Assembly: GCF_022347545.1 (NCBI RefSeq)
Contig: NZ_JAKREW010000001.1
Span: 248,001 to 312,000 of the forward strand
DNA from: Terribium retamae
GTDB lineage: Bacteria; Pseudomonadota; Alphaproteobacteria; Rhizobiales; Rhizobiaceae
DNA length: 64,000 bases
Direction: 5' to 3'
This document shows positions 1 through 8,108 of the stretch, piece by piece. Both the position numbers and the translations under genes were made by a program. The notes beneath the pieces are model-generated. The model searched no databases. It was not told the DNA's origin and saw only the letters and a list, made by a program, of their open reading frames with translations. Each line of letters starts with the position of its first letter. Position 1 is the stretch's first letter.

Positions 1-1
1 G

Positions 2-742
2 GGCGAGCGCGGACGCGAAGTTCGCGAATTCGTGGAACGGCAACTCGGAACGGAAGGGTTGGCGCGTGCGGTTGTCGTGGTGGCGACCTCCGACCGACCG
101 GCCATCGAGCGGGTCAAGGCCGCCTATGTTGCCACGACGATCGCCGAATATTTCCGTGACCAGGGCAAGCATGTGCTGCTGGCGATGGACAACATCACCC
201 GTTTTGCCCGAGCGCAGCGCGAGATCGGCTTGGCCTCGGGCGAGCCACCGACGCGACGCGGGTTTCCCTCATCACTCTTTGCAGCGCTGCCGCGCCTGCT
301 TGAGCGCTCTGGCCCAGGCGCAAGCGGTTCCATTACCGGTCTCTACAGCGTTCTGCTGGAGGGCGATGGAACATTCGACCCTGTCGCCGAGGAGGTGCAA
401 GCCTTGCTCGACGGGCACATCTTCCTGTCCAGCGAGCTCGCGCAGCGCAACCATTTTCCGGCAATCGATGTGCTACGCAGTCGCAGCCGGCTCATGGAGA
501 CCGTAGCCCCCAGCCAACATCGAGCAGACGCAGCACGTCTGCGGCAACTGATGGCCCGTTATGCAGACATCGAATTGCTCGTTCGGGTCGGCGAATACAA
601 GGCCGGCAGCGATCCGCTGGCTGATGAAGCCATGACCAAGATCGACGCCATAAATTCCTTCCTGCAGCAGGCTTCGGTCACAAGTGAAAATCTGGAGGGA
701 ACGCGCCAGCGCATGAGGGAGATCGCCGGTGAAAAAAAATGA
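2..742 (+). CDS. sctN: Type III secretion ATPase SctN, 5' end missing
   Basis: This is the C-terminal half of the type III secretion ATPase, the hexameric motor that unloads chaperones and unfolds effectors at the inner-membrane export gate. The frame is open to the window edge and begins with [10 protein letters not shown], a signature of the FliI/SctN family. The conserved stretch [18 protein letters not shown] and the following [24 protein letters not shown] agree with that family. The Walker A region and N-terminal domain lie upstream of the window, so about 245 of an expected roughly 440 residues are visible. A GTG at 32 is an internal codon, not the start. The gene overlaps sctO by 14 bases across a run of eight A (732-739). 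It could only be confused with flagellar FliI, but the sctO-Q-R-S-T neighbours favour a non-flagellar system. Confidence 0.93.
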   Translation, partial: GERGREVREFVERQLGTEGLARAVVVVATSDRPAIERVKAAYVATTIAEYFRDQGKHVLLAMDNITRFARAQREIGLASGEPPTRRGFPSSLFAALPRLLERSGPGASGSITGLYSVLLEGDGTFDPVAEEVQALLDGHIFLSSELAQRNHFPAIDVLRSRSRLMETVAPSQHRADAARLRQLMARYADIELLVRVGEYKAGSDPLADEAMTKIDAINSFLQQASVTSENLEGTRQRMREIAGEKK

Positions 743-1217
743 GATGATGACCCAATTGCAAAAGCTGCGACAACGCCGGGAGGACCACGCACGCGGGATC
801 GTTGCAGCACATCAGGCCAGCGTCCAAGCGGCCAGGCAAGATGTCGAAATGGCATCACAACTGCTTACGGAGCATATGCAACGGGCCATCGAGGAGCAGG
901 ACGCGGCAGTCGCTGGCCTCGTCGACCGCGTCGTAAAGGCCTCCGAGCTCCATATGGCGCAGAGCCGATACGAGGCATCATCAGCGAAAACCGGGCAGAT
1001 CAGGGCCCAAAGCGAGGCGGCAGTCCTTGTGCAAAAGCAGCGCGAAGCAGGGTTGGCCGTCGCTCAACAACATCACCTGCAAAGCAGGAAGGCCCTCATG
1101 AAGCTGGAGACGCTATCTGATCAGCTCGAAAAGCGAACGGCTCCCCGCCGCGCCGCCGCGGCTGAACTCCTCGACGACGAGGCGCGTCCAAATACAGCCG
1201 TCGCGCTCAAGCAATGA
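729..1217 (+). CDS. sctO: Type III secretion stalk protein SctO (YscO-like)
   Basis: A 162-residue, highly charged, Gln/Ala/Glu/Arg-rich protein with heptad-like helices through most of its length and no membrane segment. This matches the SctO/FliJ family, a coiled-coil stalk that sits in the centre of the ATPase hexamer and links it to the export gate. SctO proteins diverge strongly in sequence, so the call rests on size, coiled-coil character and position between sctN and sctQ. The start is uncertain: GTG at 729 lies inside the sctN end, while ATG at 744 or 747 follows the sctN stop directly. It ends in an ATGA overlap with sctQ, which implies translational coupling. Confidence 0.82.
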   Translation: MKKNEMMTQLQKLRQRREDHARGIVAAHQASVQAARQDVEMASQLLTEHMQRAIEEQDAAVAGLVDRVVKASELHMAQSRYEASSAKTGQIRAQSEAAVLVQKQREAGLAVAQQHHLQSRKALMKLETLSDQLEKRTAPRRAAAAELLDDEARPNTAVALKQ

Positions 1218-2338
1218 CTTTCGATGAACGTGCAGGTGACAGTTCGATGTCTCGATCCCTGACGTCGGCGAAGGTCAAAACACAGCGCAAGCCTGCCAAG
1301 CGAAGTCTCAACGGCGATTCGGCCGCTGACGTCGTGAAACTGGAAGCACTATCGCCGGATCAGGCGGCAGCTTTGAACGCCTTTTACAAAAACCGACCGG
1401 CAGCCGATATCGAGATCGCGGGGCAGCCGGCCAAGATCGCCGCGGCATGGCCGAGGGCGCAGATGGACGACCAGCCGTCATGCGTGCTTCGCGCAAGGGT
1501 TGGAGACGATACCGCCGAACTCCATGTGCCGCTATCTCTGGTCGGGCAGGTACTGGCGACGGTGGAGCCGACGGCGAGACTGGAGAACCTTTTGCCTCCG
1601 CACGCAGCCCTCTTGCTGGAGGCTGCTCTGGCCGACGAATTGGACTGGATCGAGTCAAAATTGCAGGCGCCGATGGAACTCGTGACCATCGAGGAACAGA
1701 CGCCTCCGGCCGGTATGTCACCCTTCAACTTAGTCCTATCCGTTGACGGACACGCAATGGACTGCGCGTTGTCGTTGAGCGACGGCGCGCTGCTTGCAAG
1801 GCTCGGTGCATTGCTCGACGAAGCGGTTTCCGGCCAACCTCCGCTGCCGGCCACACTCCCTTTGCCCGTTCGCCTTTGGCGCGACGTCCTCACGATCAAT
1901 CTGGGCGAGGCGAAGGGGCTGCAATCAGGAGACGTCGTATTGTTTGCCGAGCAAGCGGCAACTGTTCTGATCATCGGCGACAAGCTGGTTGCCCCTGCCG
2001 GCATGACCGCGGCAGGCCCTCAGCTTCTTGCCGTGCCAGTCGCAATTGCCGGATCAAAATGGGAGTGGATGATGGGGCAAGAAACCGGGGCCACAGGCCA
2101 GACGCTTGATGACGCGACGCTTGAGGACCTTCCGATCGCGCTGGCTTTCGAGGTTGGACGCAAAACGATGCCCCTTGGCGACGTCCGGCAGCTGACCGCT
2201 GGGGCTGTCGTGCAGTTGGATGCAACAGGGCAGGGCGTGGACATCCTCGCCAATGGCAAGCGAGTAGGGCAGGGCGAAATGGTCAGGATCGGTGAAAGTC
2301 TTGGCGTGCGGGTTATCCGCATGTTCGACAATGCTTGA
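1214..2338 (+). CDS. sctQ: Type III secretion C-ring protein SctQ
   Basis: A 374-residue SctQ/YscQ protein, the cytoplasmic sorting-platform (C-ring) component that docks chaperone-effector complexes. The last 70 or so residues, with VGQGEMVRIGESLGVRVIRM near the end, form a clear SpoA/FliN-like domain. The N-terminal 200 residues are divergent, as usual in this family. The ATG overlaps the sctO stop (ATGA) and the gene end overlaps the sctR start. Tandem in-frame ATG codons at 2069 and 2072, preceded by GGGAG at 2061-2065, could give a separate SpoA-only product of 88-89 residues, as known for several SctQ proteins. Confidence 0.88.
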   Translation: MTFDERAGDSSMSRSLTSAKVKTQRKPAKRSLNGDSAADVVKLEALSPDQAAALNAFYKNRPAADIEIAGQPAKIAAAWPRAQMDDQPSCVLRARVGDDTAELHVPLSLVGQVLATVEPTARLENLLPPHAALLLEAALADELDWIESKLQAPMELVTIEEQTPPAGMSPFNLVLSVDGHAMDCALSLSDGALLARLGALLDEAVSGQPPLPATLPLPVRLWRDVLTINLGEAKGLQSGDVVLFAEQAATVLIIGDKLVAPAGMTAAGPQLLAVPVAIAGSKWEWMMGQETGATGQTLDDATLEDLPIALAFEVGRKTMPLGDVRQLTAGAVVQLDATGQGVDILANGKRVGQGEMVRIGESLGVRVIRMFDNA

Positions 2339-2984
2339 AGCCTCCCCAAATCTCCTCGGCATTTTGGTGGCTGTCGGCTTTGTCGGCCTGCTGCCGCTTG
2401 CCGTGGTGACCATGACAGGTTTCCTGAAGATCTCGGTTGTGCTGTTTCTCATACGCAACGCGCTTGGCGTGCAGCAGATGCCGCCGAACCTCGTGCTCTA
2501 CGGCATCGCGCTTGTTCTGACAGTCTATGTCACCACGCCGTTGATAAGCGAAATGGGCACGAGGCTGCAGGAGGGACAGGTCCAGTTCCAGACAACTGAC
2601 GACCTCGCAAGAGCCGCGCAATTGATGAAGCAGCCGCTTCAGCAACATCTGATCAAATTCACCCACCCGCGCGAACGCCAGTTCTTTCTCGATGGCACCA
2701 CGCGCCTATGGCCTGAGCAGGCACGCCAAAACCTCAAGGACGATGACCTTTCCATCCTGGTTCCTGCCTTTGTCGCCTCCGAACTCACCCGTGCATTCGA
2801 GATCGGCTTCCTGCTCTACATTCCGTTCCTCATCATCGACATCGTCGTTGCCAACGTCCTGATGACGCTCGGCATGATCATGGTTTCGCCGGTATTGATC
2901 TCGATTCCGCTGAAATTATTGCTTTTCGTTGCCATAGACGGCTGGTCGCGGCTGATGCACGGCCTCATCCTCAGTTACAGCTGA
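2331..2984 (+). CDS. sctR: Type III secretion export gate protein SctR
   Basis: A 217-residue SctR/FliP-family inner-membrane protein, part of the SctR5-S4-T1 export gate. It has a hydrophobic N-terminus, the characteristic MTGFLKISVVLFLIRNALG segment, a central charged domain, and a C-terminal membrane hairpin with FLIIDIVVANVLMTLGM. The ATG at 2331 is chosen because it overlaps the sctQ stop and gives the usual family length. An upstream GTG at 2292 would add an atypical 13-residue extension inside sctQ. The next gene, sctS, starts 14 bases downstream. Confidence 0.95.
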   Translation: MLEASPNLLGILVAVGFVGLLPLAVVTMTGFLKISVVLFLIRNALGVQQMPPNLVLYGIALVLTVYVTTPLISEMGTRLQEGQVQFQTTDDLARAAQLMKQPLQQHLIKFTHPRERQFFLDGTTRLWPEQARQNLKDDDLSILVPAFVASELTRAFEIGFLLYIPFLIIDIVVANVLMTLGMIMVSPVLISIPLKLLLFVAIDGWSRLMHGLILSYS

Positions 2985-2998
2985 AGAGGCGGTGAAGC

Positions 2999-3268
2999 GT
3001 GAACAGCGATTTCATCCTCGCAAAAGTCCAAAATGCACTGATTACGATCCTGCTTGCATCCAGCCCGGCAATCATCGCGGCGCTGGCTGTCGGACTGCTG
3101 GTTGGACTTGCCCAGGCGCTGACGCAAATCCAGGATCAGTCGCTACCTCAGACGATCAAGCTGGTGGTGATCCTCGTGGTTATCATCATTGTCGGCCCGC
3201 TGATTGCCCAGCAGATCGCCGAACAAGCCTCTGCGGTGTTTGACGAATTTCCGTCAGCGACCCGCTGA
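2999..3268 (+). CDS. sctS: Type III secretion export gate protein SctS
   Basis: An 89-residue SctS/FliQ-family protein with two long hydrophobic helices separated by the polar loop GLAQALTQIQDQSLPQTIK, which is strongly conserved in this family. It forms part of the helical export gate with SctR and SctT. The start is GTG at 2999, 14 bases after sctR, with GAGGCGG upstream as a plausible ribosome-binding site. Only eight bases separate it from sctT, so the genes are co-translated. Confidence 0.94.
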   Translation: MNSDFILAKVQNALITILLASSPAIIAALAVGLLVGLAQALTQIQDQSLPQTIKLVVILVVIIIVGPLIAQQIAEQASAVFDEFPSATR

Positions 3269-3276
3269 GGCGCCCG

Positions 3277-4092
3277 ATGCCGGTCGAGCCACTTTTCGCA
3301 TCGCTCAAGGACCTGCAGCTCTACCTTCTGGCAGGAGCCTTCGTGTTGGCGCGCCTGGGTGGCTTCATGCTGATGATGCCGCTCTTCTCACGTGTGCCGC
3401 TGTCCGGACTGTTGCGCAACGGGGTTGCGTTGGCGCTGGCGGTTCCGATCCTGCCGATGCTCATGCAAACGCTGGCAGGGCTACAGATCACCGGTGCGAT
3501 GATCGTTGTCTATATCCTCAAAGAACTTCTGGTCGGTATTGCGCTGGGATTGGCGATGGGCGTGCCGTTCTGGGCTGCCGAAGCAGCGGGCGATATCCTC
3601 GACCTTCAGCGCGGTTCGAGCATGGGAAGCCTCATCGACCCGATGATGACGCATGAGACCAGCGCCACCGGCACGCTGCTCGCCATCGTCATGATCGCAA
3701 TCTATCTCGCAGCCGGTGGGCTGGAGCTGTCGTTGAACGCTGTCTACGACAGCTACGGTCTCTGGCCGGTCGAACAGTTGATGCCGGTATTCAGCAAGGA
3801 AGCCGCCGGAGTTTTCCTGGAAATGTTGAACCAATTGCTGAAAATGGCGCTGACACTGGTGTTTCCGCTGATTGTCAGCATGCTGTTGTCCGACATCGTT
3901 CTCGCTTTTCTGGCGCGCGCTTCTCCACACTTCAATGTCTTCAGCCTGTCGCTGATCGTGAAGACGCTGGTCTTCAGCTTCGTCTTTGTTCTCTACGCCG
4001 CATTTCTTCTGTCATACATGAGACGCGATCTCGGTTTTCTGCACGAAGCTATAAGACAGATCAAATTGCTCAGCTGTGCAGGGTGCCAGTAA
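3277..4092 (+). CDS. sctT: Type III secretion export gate protein SctT
   Basis: A 271-residue SctT/FliR-family polytopic inner-membrane protein, a core export-gate subunit. Hydrophobic segments fill most of the chain, and the motif FWAAEAAGDILDLQRGSSMG is typical of SctT. The length fits rhizobial RhcT proteins. In most rhizobial T3SS clusters sctU follows sctT directly. Here the operon stops and an AT-rich spacer with a palindrome leads into an unrelated gene. Confidence 0.94.
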   Translation: MPVEPLFASLKDLQLYLLAGAFVLARLGGFMLMMPLFSRVPLSGLLRNGVALALAVPILPMLMQTLAGLQITGAMIVVYILKELLVGIALGLAMGVPFWAAEAAGDILDLQRGSSMGSLIDPMMTHETSATGTLLAIVMIAIYLAAGGLELSLNAVYDSYGLWPVEQLMPVFSKEAAGVFLEMLNQLLKMALTLVFPLIVSMLLSDIVLAFLARASPHFNVFSLSLIVKTLVFSFVFVLYAAFLLSYMRRDLGFLHEAIRQIKLLSCAGCQ

Positions 4093-4111
4093 CGGCAATC
4101 GCATGCTGGCT

Positions 4112-4128
4112 AATAAATACAATTTATT
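4112..4128. promoter_or_regulatory. AT-rich palindrome between sctT and the next gene
   Basis: Perfect inverted repeat AATAAAT-ACA-ATTTATT in a short AT-rich patch, 19 bases after the sctT stop and about 95 bases before the next start. It could be an operator, a promoter element or a weak hairpin. No protein partner can be named from the sequence. Confidence 0.4.
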
Positions 4129-4223
4129 GTCAGGAGAAAATTCTGGTGATTTGACAAGCGGTGCCACTGGCTTCGATTTTAGCGCTTCCTGAAGAGTCTA
4201 AGCAATGTGGACTACCTGGAAAC

Positions 4224-5048
4224 ATGGGGCGTCAGACCGGTTCAATCGTCGAGGATCTACGACTGGTCGAACCCGACCGGTTACGCCGCCTAGTCAGGGC
4301 TGGGGCCTACAAGGGCGCAACGGGCGGTCTGGCACGCGGAAAATTGCAAGCGAATGTGGTTGTCGTGCCGCGGCGTTTCGCTGCTGATTTTCACAAATTT
4401 TGTCTCGCCAATCCCAAAGCATGCCCACTGGTCGGAGTCGGCCGCGCGGGCAGCCCCTTTGTTCCGGCCCTAGGCAATGTCGACATCCGCACGGATGCAC
4501 CCCAATACAGTATCTACTGCTACGGCGAGTTCGTGCATCGCACTTCCCACATCGTTGATCTCTGGCGGCAGGATTTTTCCGCTTTTGCACTTGGAAGTTC
4601 GCTGAGTTTCGAGGCTGCTCTGATGGAGAAGGGGGTCGAGCTGCTCCACCGCCGCGCTAACGAAACCGTGCCGAAATATCGGACCAGAATCAGAAGTCGT
4701 GCTGTCGGCCCGTTTAGCGGCCACCTGGTCGTTGCGATGCGTTCGATCCGGGCCTGCGATGTCGACAAGGTCAGAGCGATTACCGCGCGTTTTCCCAATG
4801 CGCACGGCTCACCCTTCCATGTCGGGGATCCTTCCATTCTCGGAATCAACGATCTCAACGCCCCCGATTGGGGAGATGCAGCTGAAATCGGCAAGGACGA
4901 GGTCCCCGTATTCTGGGCGAGCAGCGTCACTGCCCAGGAGGCTCTCGTCCACGCGGAGCTGGCGATCGCCATCACCGCTTCACCCGGCCATCTGCTGATC
5001 ACAGATCTTGACGCGATGGTTTACGAGGGCGTCGCAAGGGTCGCTTGA
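4224..5048 (+). CDS. DUF1445 / D-glutamate cyclase-like protein (putative hydro-lyase)
   Basis: A 274-residue protein of the YcsI/DUF1445 family, annotated elsewhere as putative hydro-lyase and related to D-glutamate cyclase. Supporting motifs are an N-terminal RRLVRAGAYKGATGGLA, FCLANPKACPLVG, WRQDFSAFALGSSLSFEAAL, and late segments resembling the family's FW-C-VTPQ and APGH-TD motifs. Two positions differ from the usual pattern as I remember it: the expected T-N-I-P-C reads TRIRS, and the expected FWPCGVTPQ reads FWASSVTAQ. Cysteines normally present there are therefore missing. The ATG at 4224 gives the family length; a GTG at 4161 would add 21 atypical residues. The permease gene 88 bases downstream may be co-transcribed. 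Confidence 0.75.
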   Translation: MGRQTGSIVEDLRLVEPDRLRRLVRAGAYKGATGGLARGKLQANVVVVPRRFAADFHKFCLANPKACPLVGVGRAGSPFVPALGNVDIRTDAPQYSIYCYGEFVHRTSHIVDLWRQDFSAFALGSSLSFEAALMEKGVELLHRRANETVPKYRTRIRSRAVGPFSGHLVVAMRSIRACDVDKVRAITARFPNAHGSPFHVGDPSILGINDLNAPDWGDAAEIGKDEVPVFWASSVTAQEALVHAELAIAITASPGHLLITDLDAMVYEGVARVA

Positions 5049-5136
5049 TCGACTTGCTCGTGGATGAGCGGGCACCGCCAACGATCAGACCTTCAAGAAC
5101 GTTGACAAACGAGCCCGGAGAAGGAACGTCCTCTCC

Positions 5137-6912
5137 ATGGCGATCAATCAACTTCTCTCCATTGCCGTTATCATCTTGATGATGGTGGCCTTCATCTGGG
5201 GACGGCTGCGTTACGATCTCGTCGCTTGCATCGCGTTGATCGCTGCGCTCGCGGTCGGTGTTGTCCCTTACGACCGAGCCTTTTCAGGCTTCAGCGACGA
5301 CATCGTCATCATCGTAGGGAGCGCATTGCTGGTCAGCGCCGGCGTTGCGCGCTCCGGCGTCATGGAATTCGCAATCCAGCGCTTTGCACCCAATGTGACC
5401 AGCATTCCGGCGCAACTGGTGCTGCTGGTCGCCGTCGTCACCGTCCTGTCGGCCTTCGTCAAGAACATCGGCGCGCTGGCAATCATGATCCCCATCGCCT
5501 TTCAGTTTGCCCGAAAGTCCAACAGTTCGCCGTCTGTCTTTCTGATGCCGATGGCTTTCGGTTCATTGCTCGGCGGGCTGATGACGCAGATCGGCACCTC
5601 GCCGAATGTCGTGGTTTCGCGCATTCGCGAGGAAATTACCGGCAGTTCATTCACTATGTTCGATTTCACACCGGTTGGGGCCGCTCTGGCTGCCGCCGGA
5701 ATCGTCTTTTTGTCGCTGTTTTACTGGCTCGTTCCGGCCCGGGTTCGCGAAACCGGATCCGTCCAGGATGCGCTGGACGTCAACAACTACGTTACCGAAG
5801 CATTGGTCGTGTCCAATTCAACTGTAAACGGCAAAACAGTCGCCGAGCTGATGAATTTTGCCGGCGGCGAAGTGGTGGTTACGTCGATCCTGCGCTCGCG
5901 CACGTTTCACATCGCGCCTTTGCCGGACGCAAAGCTGCGCGAAGGCGATATCGTTCTGCTCGAAGGCTCACCGGAAGCGCTCGACCGAGTCGTCGCTCAG
6001 GCCAAATTGGACCTGACTGACGGTCGCCAGGCCCCCGATGAGGGTAGCGGCGAAGCTTACATGACGGTCGAAGCGGTTCTGGGGGAAAGTTCGCCTTTGA
6101 TCGGCTGGTCGGCACAGCGACTGGCGCTCTATGACCGCTACGAGATCAATCTCCTGGCCGTCAGCCGCAAAGGCGAGCGCATCAGCGAGCGATTGGGGGC
6201 GCTGCCCCTGCGGTTGGGTGATGTGTTGCTGCTGCAGGGTAAGCGGACACGGCTGCCGGATATCTTGCGCGAACTTGGCGCGCTGCCGCTCGCGGAGCGG
6301 CCGATCCTGCTCGGCAGCGTGCGCGGCGGTAGCATTCCGATCCTGATCCTGGCGGCCGCGATGATCGCGACGACGTCAGGGTTCGTCCCCATACCCGTGG
6401 CCTTCTTCACGGCGGCGGTCGCCATGGTGCTTTTTCGCGTGGTGCCGATACGTGACATATACAATGCCATCGACGGGCCGATATTGGTCATGCTCGCCGC
6501 GCTCATCCCAGTTTCAGACTCCCTGCGCCGCAGCGGCGCGACCGATGTGATCGCAATGTGGCTTGCCGAACTGGGCTCGAAATTGCCACCGGCCGGAGCA
6601 CTGGCACTTATTCTCGTCGTCGCCATGGCGGTGACGCCATTTCTCAACAATGCGGCAACGGTGCTCGTCGTGGCGCCGGTTGCTGCAGGCTTCGCATCAA
6701 CGCTCGGCTATCATCCGGAAGCCTTCCTGATGGCTGTCGCCATCGGTGCAGGTTGCGATTTCCTGACCCCGATCGGTCACCAATGCAACACACTTGTAAT
6801 GGGGCCGGGGGGCTATCGGTTCACCGATTATCCGCGGCTTGGGCTGCCGCTTTCCATTTTGGTGATTGCGGTGGCTGTCCCGATGCTGATGCTGGTCTGG
6901 CCGTTGAAGTGA
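5137..6912 (+). CDS. SLC13-type permease with two RCK_C domains
   Basis: A 591-residue inner-membrane transporter of the SLC13/ion-transporter superfamily. Five or so N-terminal membrane segments lead into SLLGGLMTQIGTSPNVVVSRIR, a substrate-loop motif of anion permeases. Two soluble TrkA-C (RCK_C) regulatory domains follow at about residues 215-290 and 305-390, then a second membrane half containing TPFLNNAATVLVVAP and FLTPIGHQCNTLVMGPGGY. Substrates in the family are dicarboxylates, sulfate or similar anions; nothing here decides which. Possible partner of the upstream DUF1445 protein, since such genes often neighbour transporters. Confidence 0.85.
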   Translation: MAINQLLSIAVIILMMVAFIWGRLRYDLVACIALIAALAVGVVPYDRAFSGFSDDIVIIVGSALLVSAGVARSGVMEFAIQRFAPNVTSIPAQLVLLVAVVTVLSAFVKNIGALAIMIPIAFQFARKSNSSPSVFLMPMAFGSLLGGLMTQIGTSPNVVVSRIREEITGSSFTMFDFTPVGAALAAAGIVFLSLFYWLVPARVRETGSVQDALDVNNYVTEALVVSNSTVNGKTVAELMNFAGGEVVVTSILRSRTFHIAPLPDAKLREGDIVLLEGSPEALDRVVAQAKLDLTDGRQAPDEGSGEAYMTVEAVLGESSPLIGWSAQRLALYDRYEINLLAVSRKGERISERLGALPLRLGDVLLLQGKRTRLPDILRELGALPLAERPILLGSVRGGSIPILILAAAMIATTSGFVPIPVAFFTAAVAMVLFRVVPIRDIYNAIDGPILVMLAALIPVSDSLRRSGATDVIAMWLAELGSKLPPAGALALILVVAMAVTPFLNNAATVLVVAPVAAGFASTLGYHPEAFLMAVAIGAGCDFLTPIGHQCNTLVMGPGGYRFTDYPRLGLPLSILVIAVAVPMLMLVWPLK

Positions 6913-7297
6913 AATAGAAATAGGGCGCGTTGTTCTTTCCACAGCGTCAAGGCAATTCACGGAATTGCATAACGGCCTGCCTCGTGAAAGCGGCTGGTGC
7001 CCGCCTGCCACTTTTGTAGGCTCAAGAGCCGGCAGGCGGGCTGCTTCCCGTCGATGTGCACCCCGAGCGATGAAGCAGCGGCGAACATACCCTTTCGGCA
7101 GGAAGGCGACACTGTACTTTTTAGCTATTGCTTACCTTGGCAAAGCGAGCCGACCGCCGGCTCCAGCGGGGTGCACGTCGGAATAGATGCCGGCGGTCGG
7201 AGTGCCATCTTCGCGAAGGCTGACCATCTTAATCAGAAAGGTCCCTTGCAAACAATCATCCTGCAGAATGATCAAATGTACAGACCAATTCGACAGG
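6913..7297. repeat. 385-bp gene-free gap rich in inverted repeats
   Basis: No convincing gene is present, but several inverted repeats are. They are a 7-bp stem with a 3-base loop (6952-6958 with 6962-6968), an 11-bp stem GCCCGCCTGCC (6999-7009 with 7031-7041), and a 12-bp stem CCGACCGCCGGC (7150-7161 with 7189-7200). The loop of the last one (7167-7180) is complementary at 13 of 14 positions to 7052-7065. The first hairpins may end the permease transcript and the last may end the converging minus-strand gene. A structured RNA or an eroded mobile element is also possible. A short minus-strand open frame crosses the area but has no recognisable product. Confidence 0.5.
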
Positions 7298-7924
7298 TTA
7301 ACGCCACGCCGCCGCCGCGTCGTAGGTATCGAATACGGGAGCTTCGGCACTCTCATAGACATGCACCGCCAAGCCGCCGGGTGTCGCGTCAACGCTTACC
7401 AGCTTGAAGCCGGCGGGCATGGCGCCGTCCCGGAACAGTTTACGGCCTTTTCCCAGAACGACAGGCGCAACCACAAGCCGAAGCTCGTCGATCAAGCCCG
7501 CCTCCAGCAGCGAATGAGCAAGCCGTCCGCTGCCATGAATCTGAAGTTCCCGCCCCGGCGTCTCCTTCAAATCAGCGACGCGAGCTGCGATGTCTCCCGA
7601 AAGGATGGTCGTAGGAGCCCACGAGGCGTCTTTCATGGAGTGTGATGCAACATATTTCGGCAGACCATTCATTTTGCTGGCAATTGGATCGTTTGGGTCG
7701 TCCATCTTCGGCCAATCGCGAGCGAAACTCTCATAGGTCCGGCGTCCGAACAGGAATGCATCGGCCTGTCCGACCCAGGCAGAGACGGTCTGCATGAAGG
7801 TCTGCTCGAGGTAGGGGACAAACCAGCCGCCTCGCGCGAAGCCATCGCTCGTATCCTCATCGGGCGCACCCGGTCCTTGGCATACGCCGTCGAGCGACAA
7901 GAATTCCATCAAGACAAGCTTCAT
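7298..7924 (-). CDS. Dihydrofolate reductase family protein (RibD_C fold)
   Basis: A 208-residue soluble protein of the RibD C-terminal/dihydrofolate-reductase-like superfamily, whose members reduce small substrates with NADPH. The N-terminus (LMEFLSLDGV), the region DAFLFGRRTYESFARDWP, the nucleotide-binding-like ELQIHGSGRLAHSLLEAGLIDELRLVVAPVVLGKGRKLF and the C-terminal strand pair are all typical. It is neither RibD itself (no deaminase domain) nor FolA. It is transcribed away from the repair operon, and the shared intergenic region carries repeated GGCTAACTA motifs. The substrate is unknown. Confidence 0.85.
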   Translation of the reverse strand: MKLVLMEFLSLDGVCQGPGAPDEDTSDGFARGGWFVPYLEQTFMQTVSAWVGQADAFLFGRRTYESFARDWPKMDDPNDPIASKMNGLPKYVASHSMKDASWAPTTILSGDIAARVADLKETPGRELQIHGSGRLAHSLLEAGLIDELRLVVAPVVLGKGRKLFRDGAMPAGFKLVSVDATPGGLAVHVYESAEAPVFDTYDAAAAWR

Positions 7925-7970
7925 AGCGAGACCCTCTATGTGATCGCGCGTGATTACGCGTCCGCTTAGG

Positions 7971-8029
7971 TAATTAGTTATCCTTATGGCTAACTAACGA
8001 AAGAAATCACTTAGCGCAAGGGCTAACTA
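7971..8029. promoter_or_regulatory. Repeated CTAACTA half-sites in a divergent promoter
   Basis: Between the divergent RibD_C-like gene and the repair operon, GGCTAACTA occurs twice in direct orientation (7988-7996 and 8021-8029). An inverted TTAGTTA lies at 7974-7980. The spacing from the first to the second direct copy is 33 bases, about three helical turns. This looks like a binding-site array for one regulator controlling either or both genes. No regulator gene is adjacent. Confidence 0.4.
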
Positions 8030-8108
8030 TAAACGATGAAACCCGACCCCGGTTGATCGCAGTGCTACAATCGAAGATAGTCATAGCCGCAAGCAGCGGA
8101 GCAGGCCT

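Noticed and set aside
1..4092. Possibility that the export genes are flagellar (fliI, fliP, fliQ, fliR)
   Set aside because: The order N-O-Q-R-S-T with a SctQ of 374 residues is a non-flagellar type III arrangement; flagellar clusters place fliM/fliN and other genes here.
7132..7392. Short minus-strand open frame in the inverted-repeat region
   Set aside because: It overlaps the end of the RibD_C-like gene, has no recognisable domain or good start, and crosses the palindromes.
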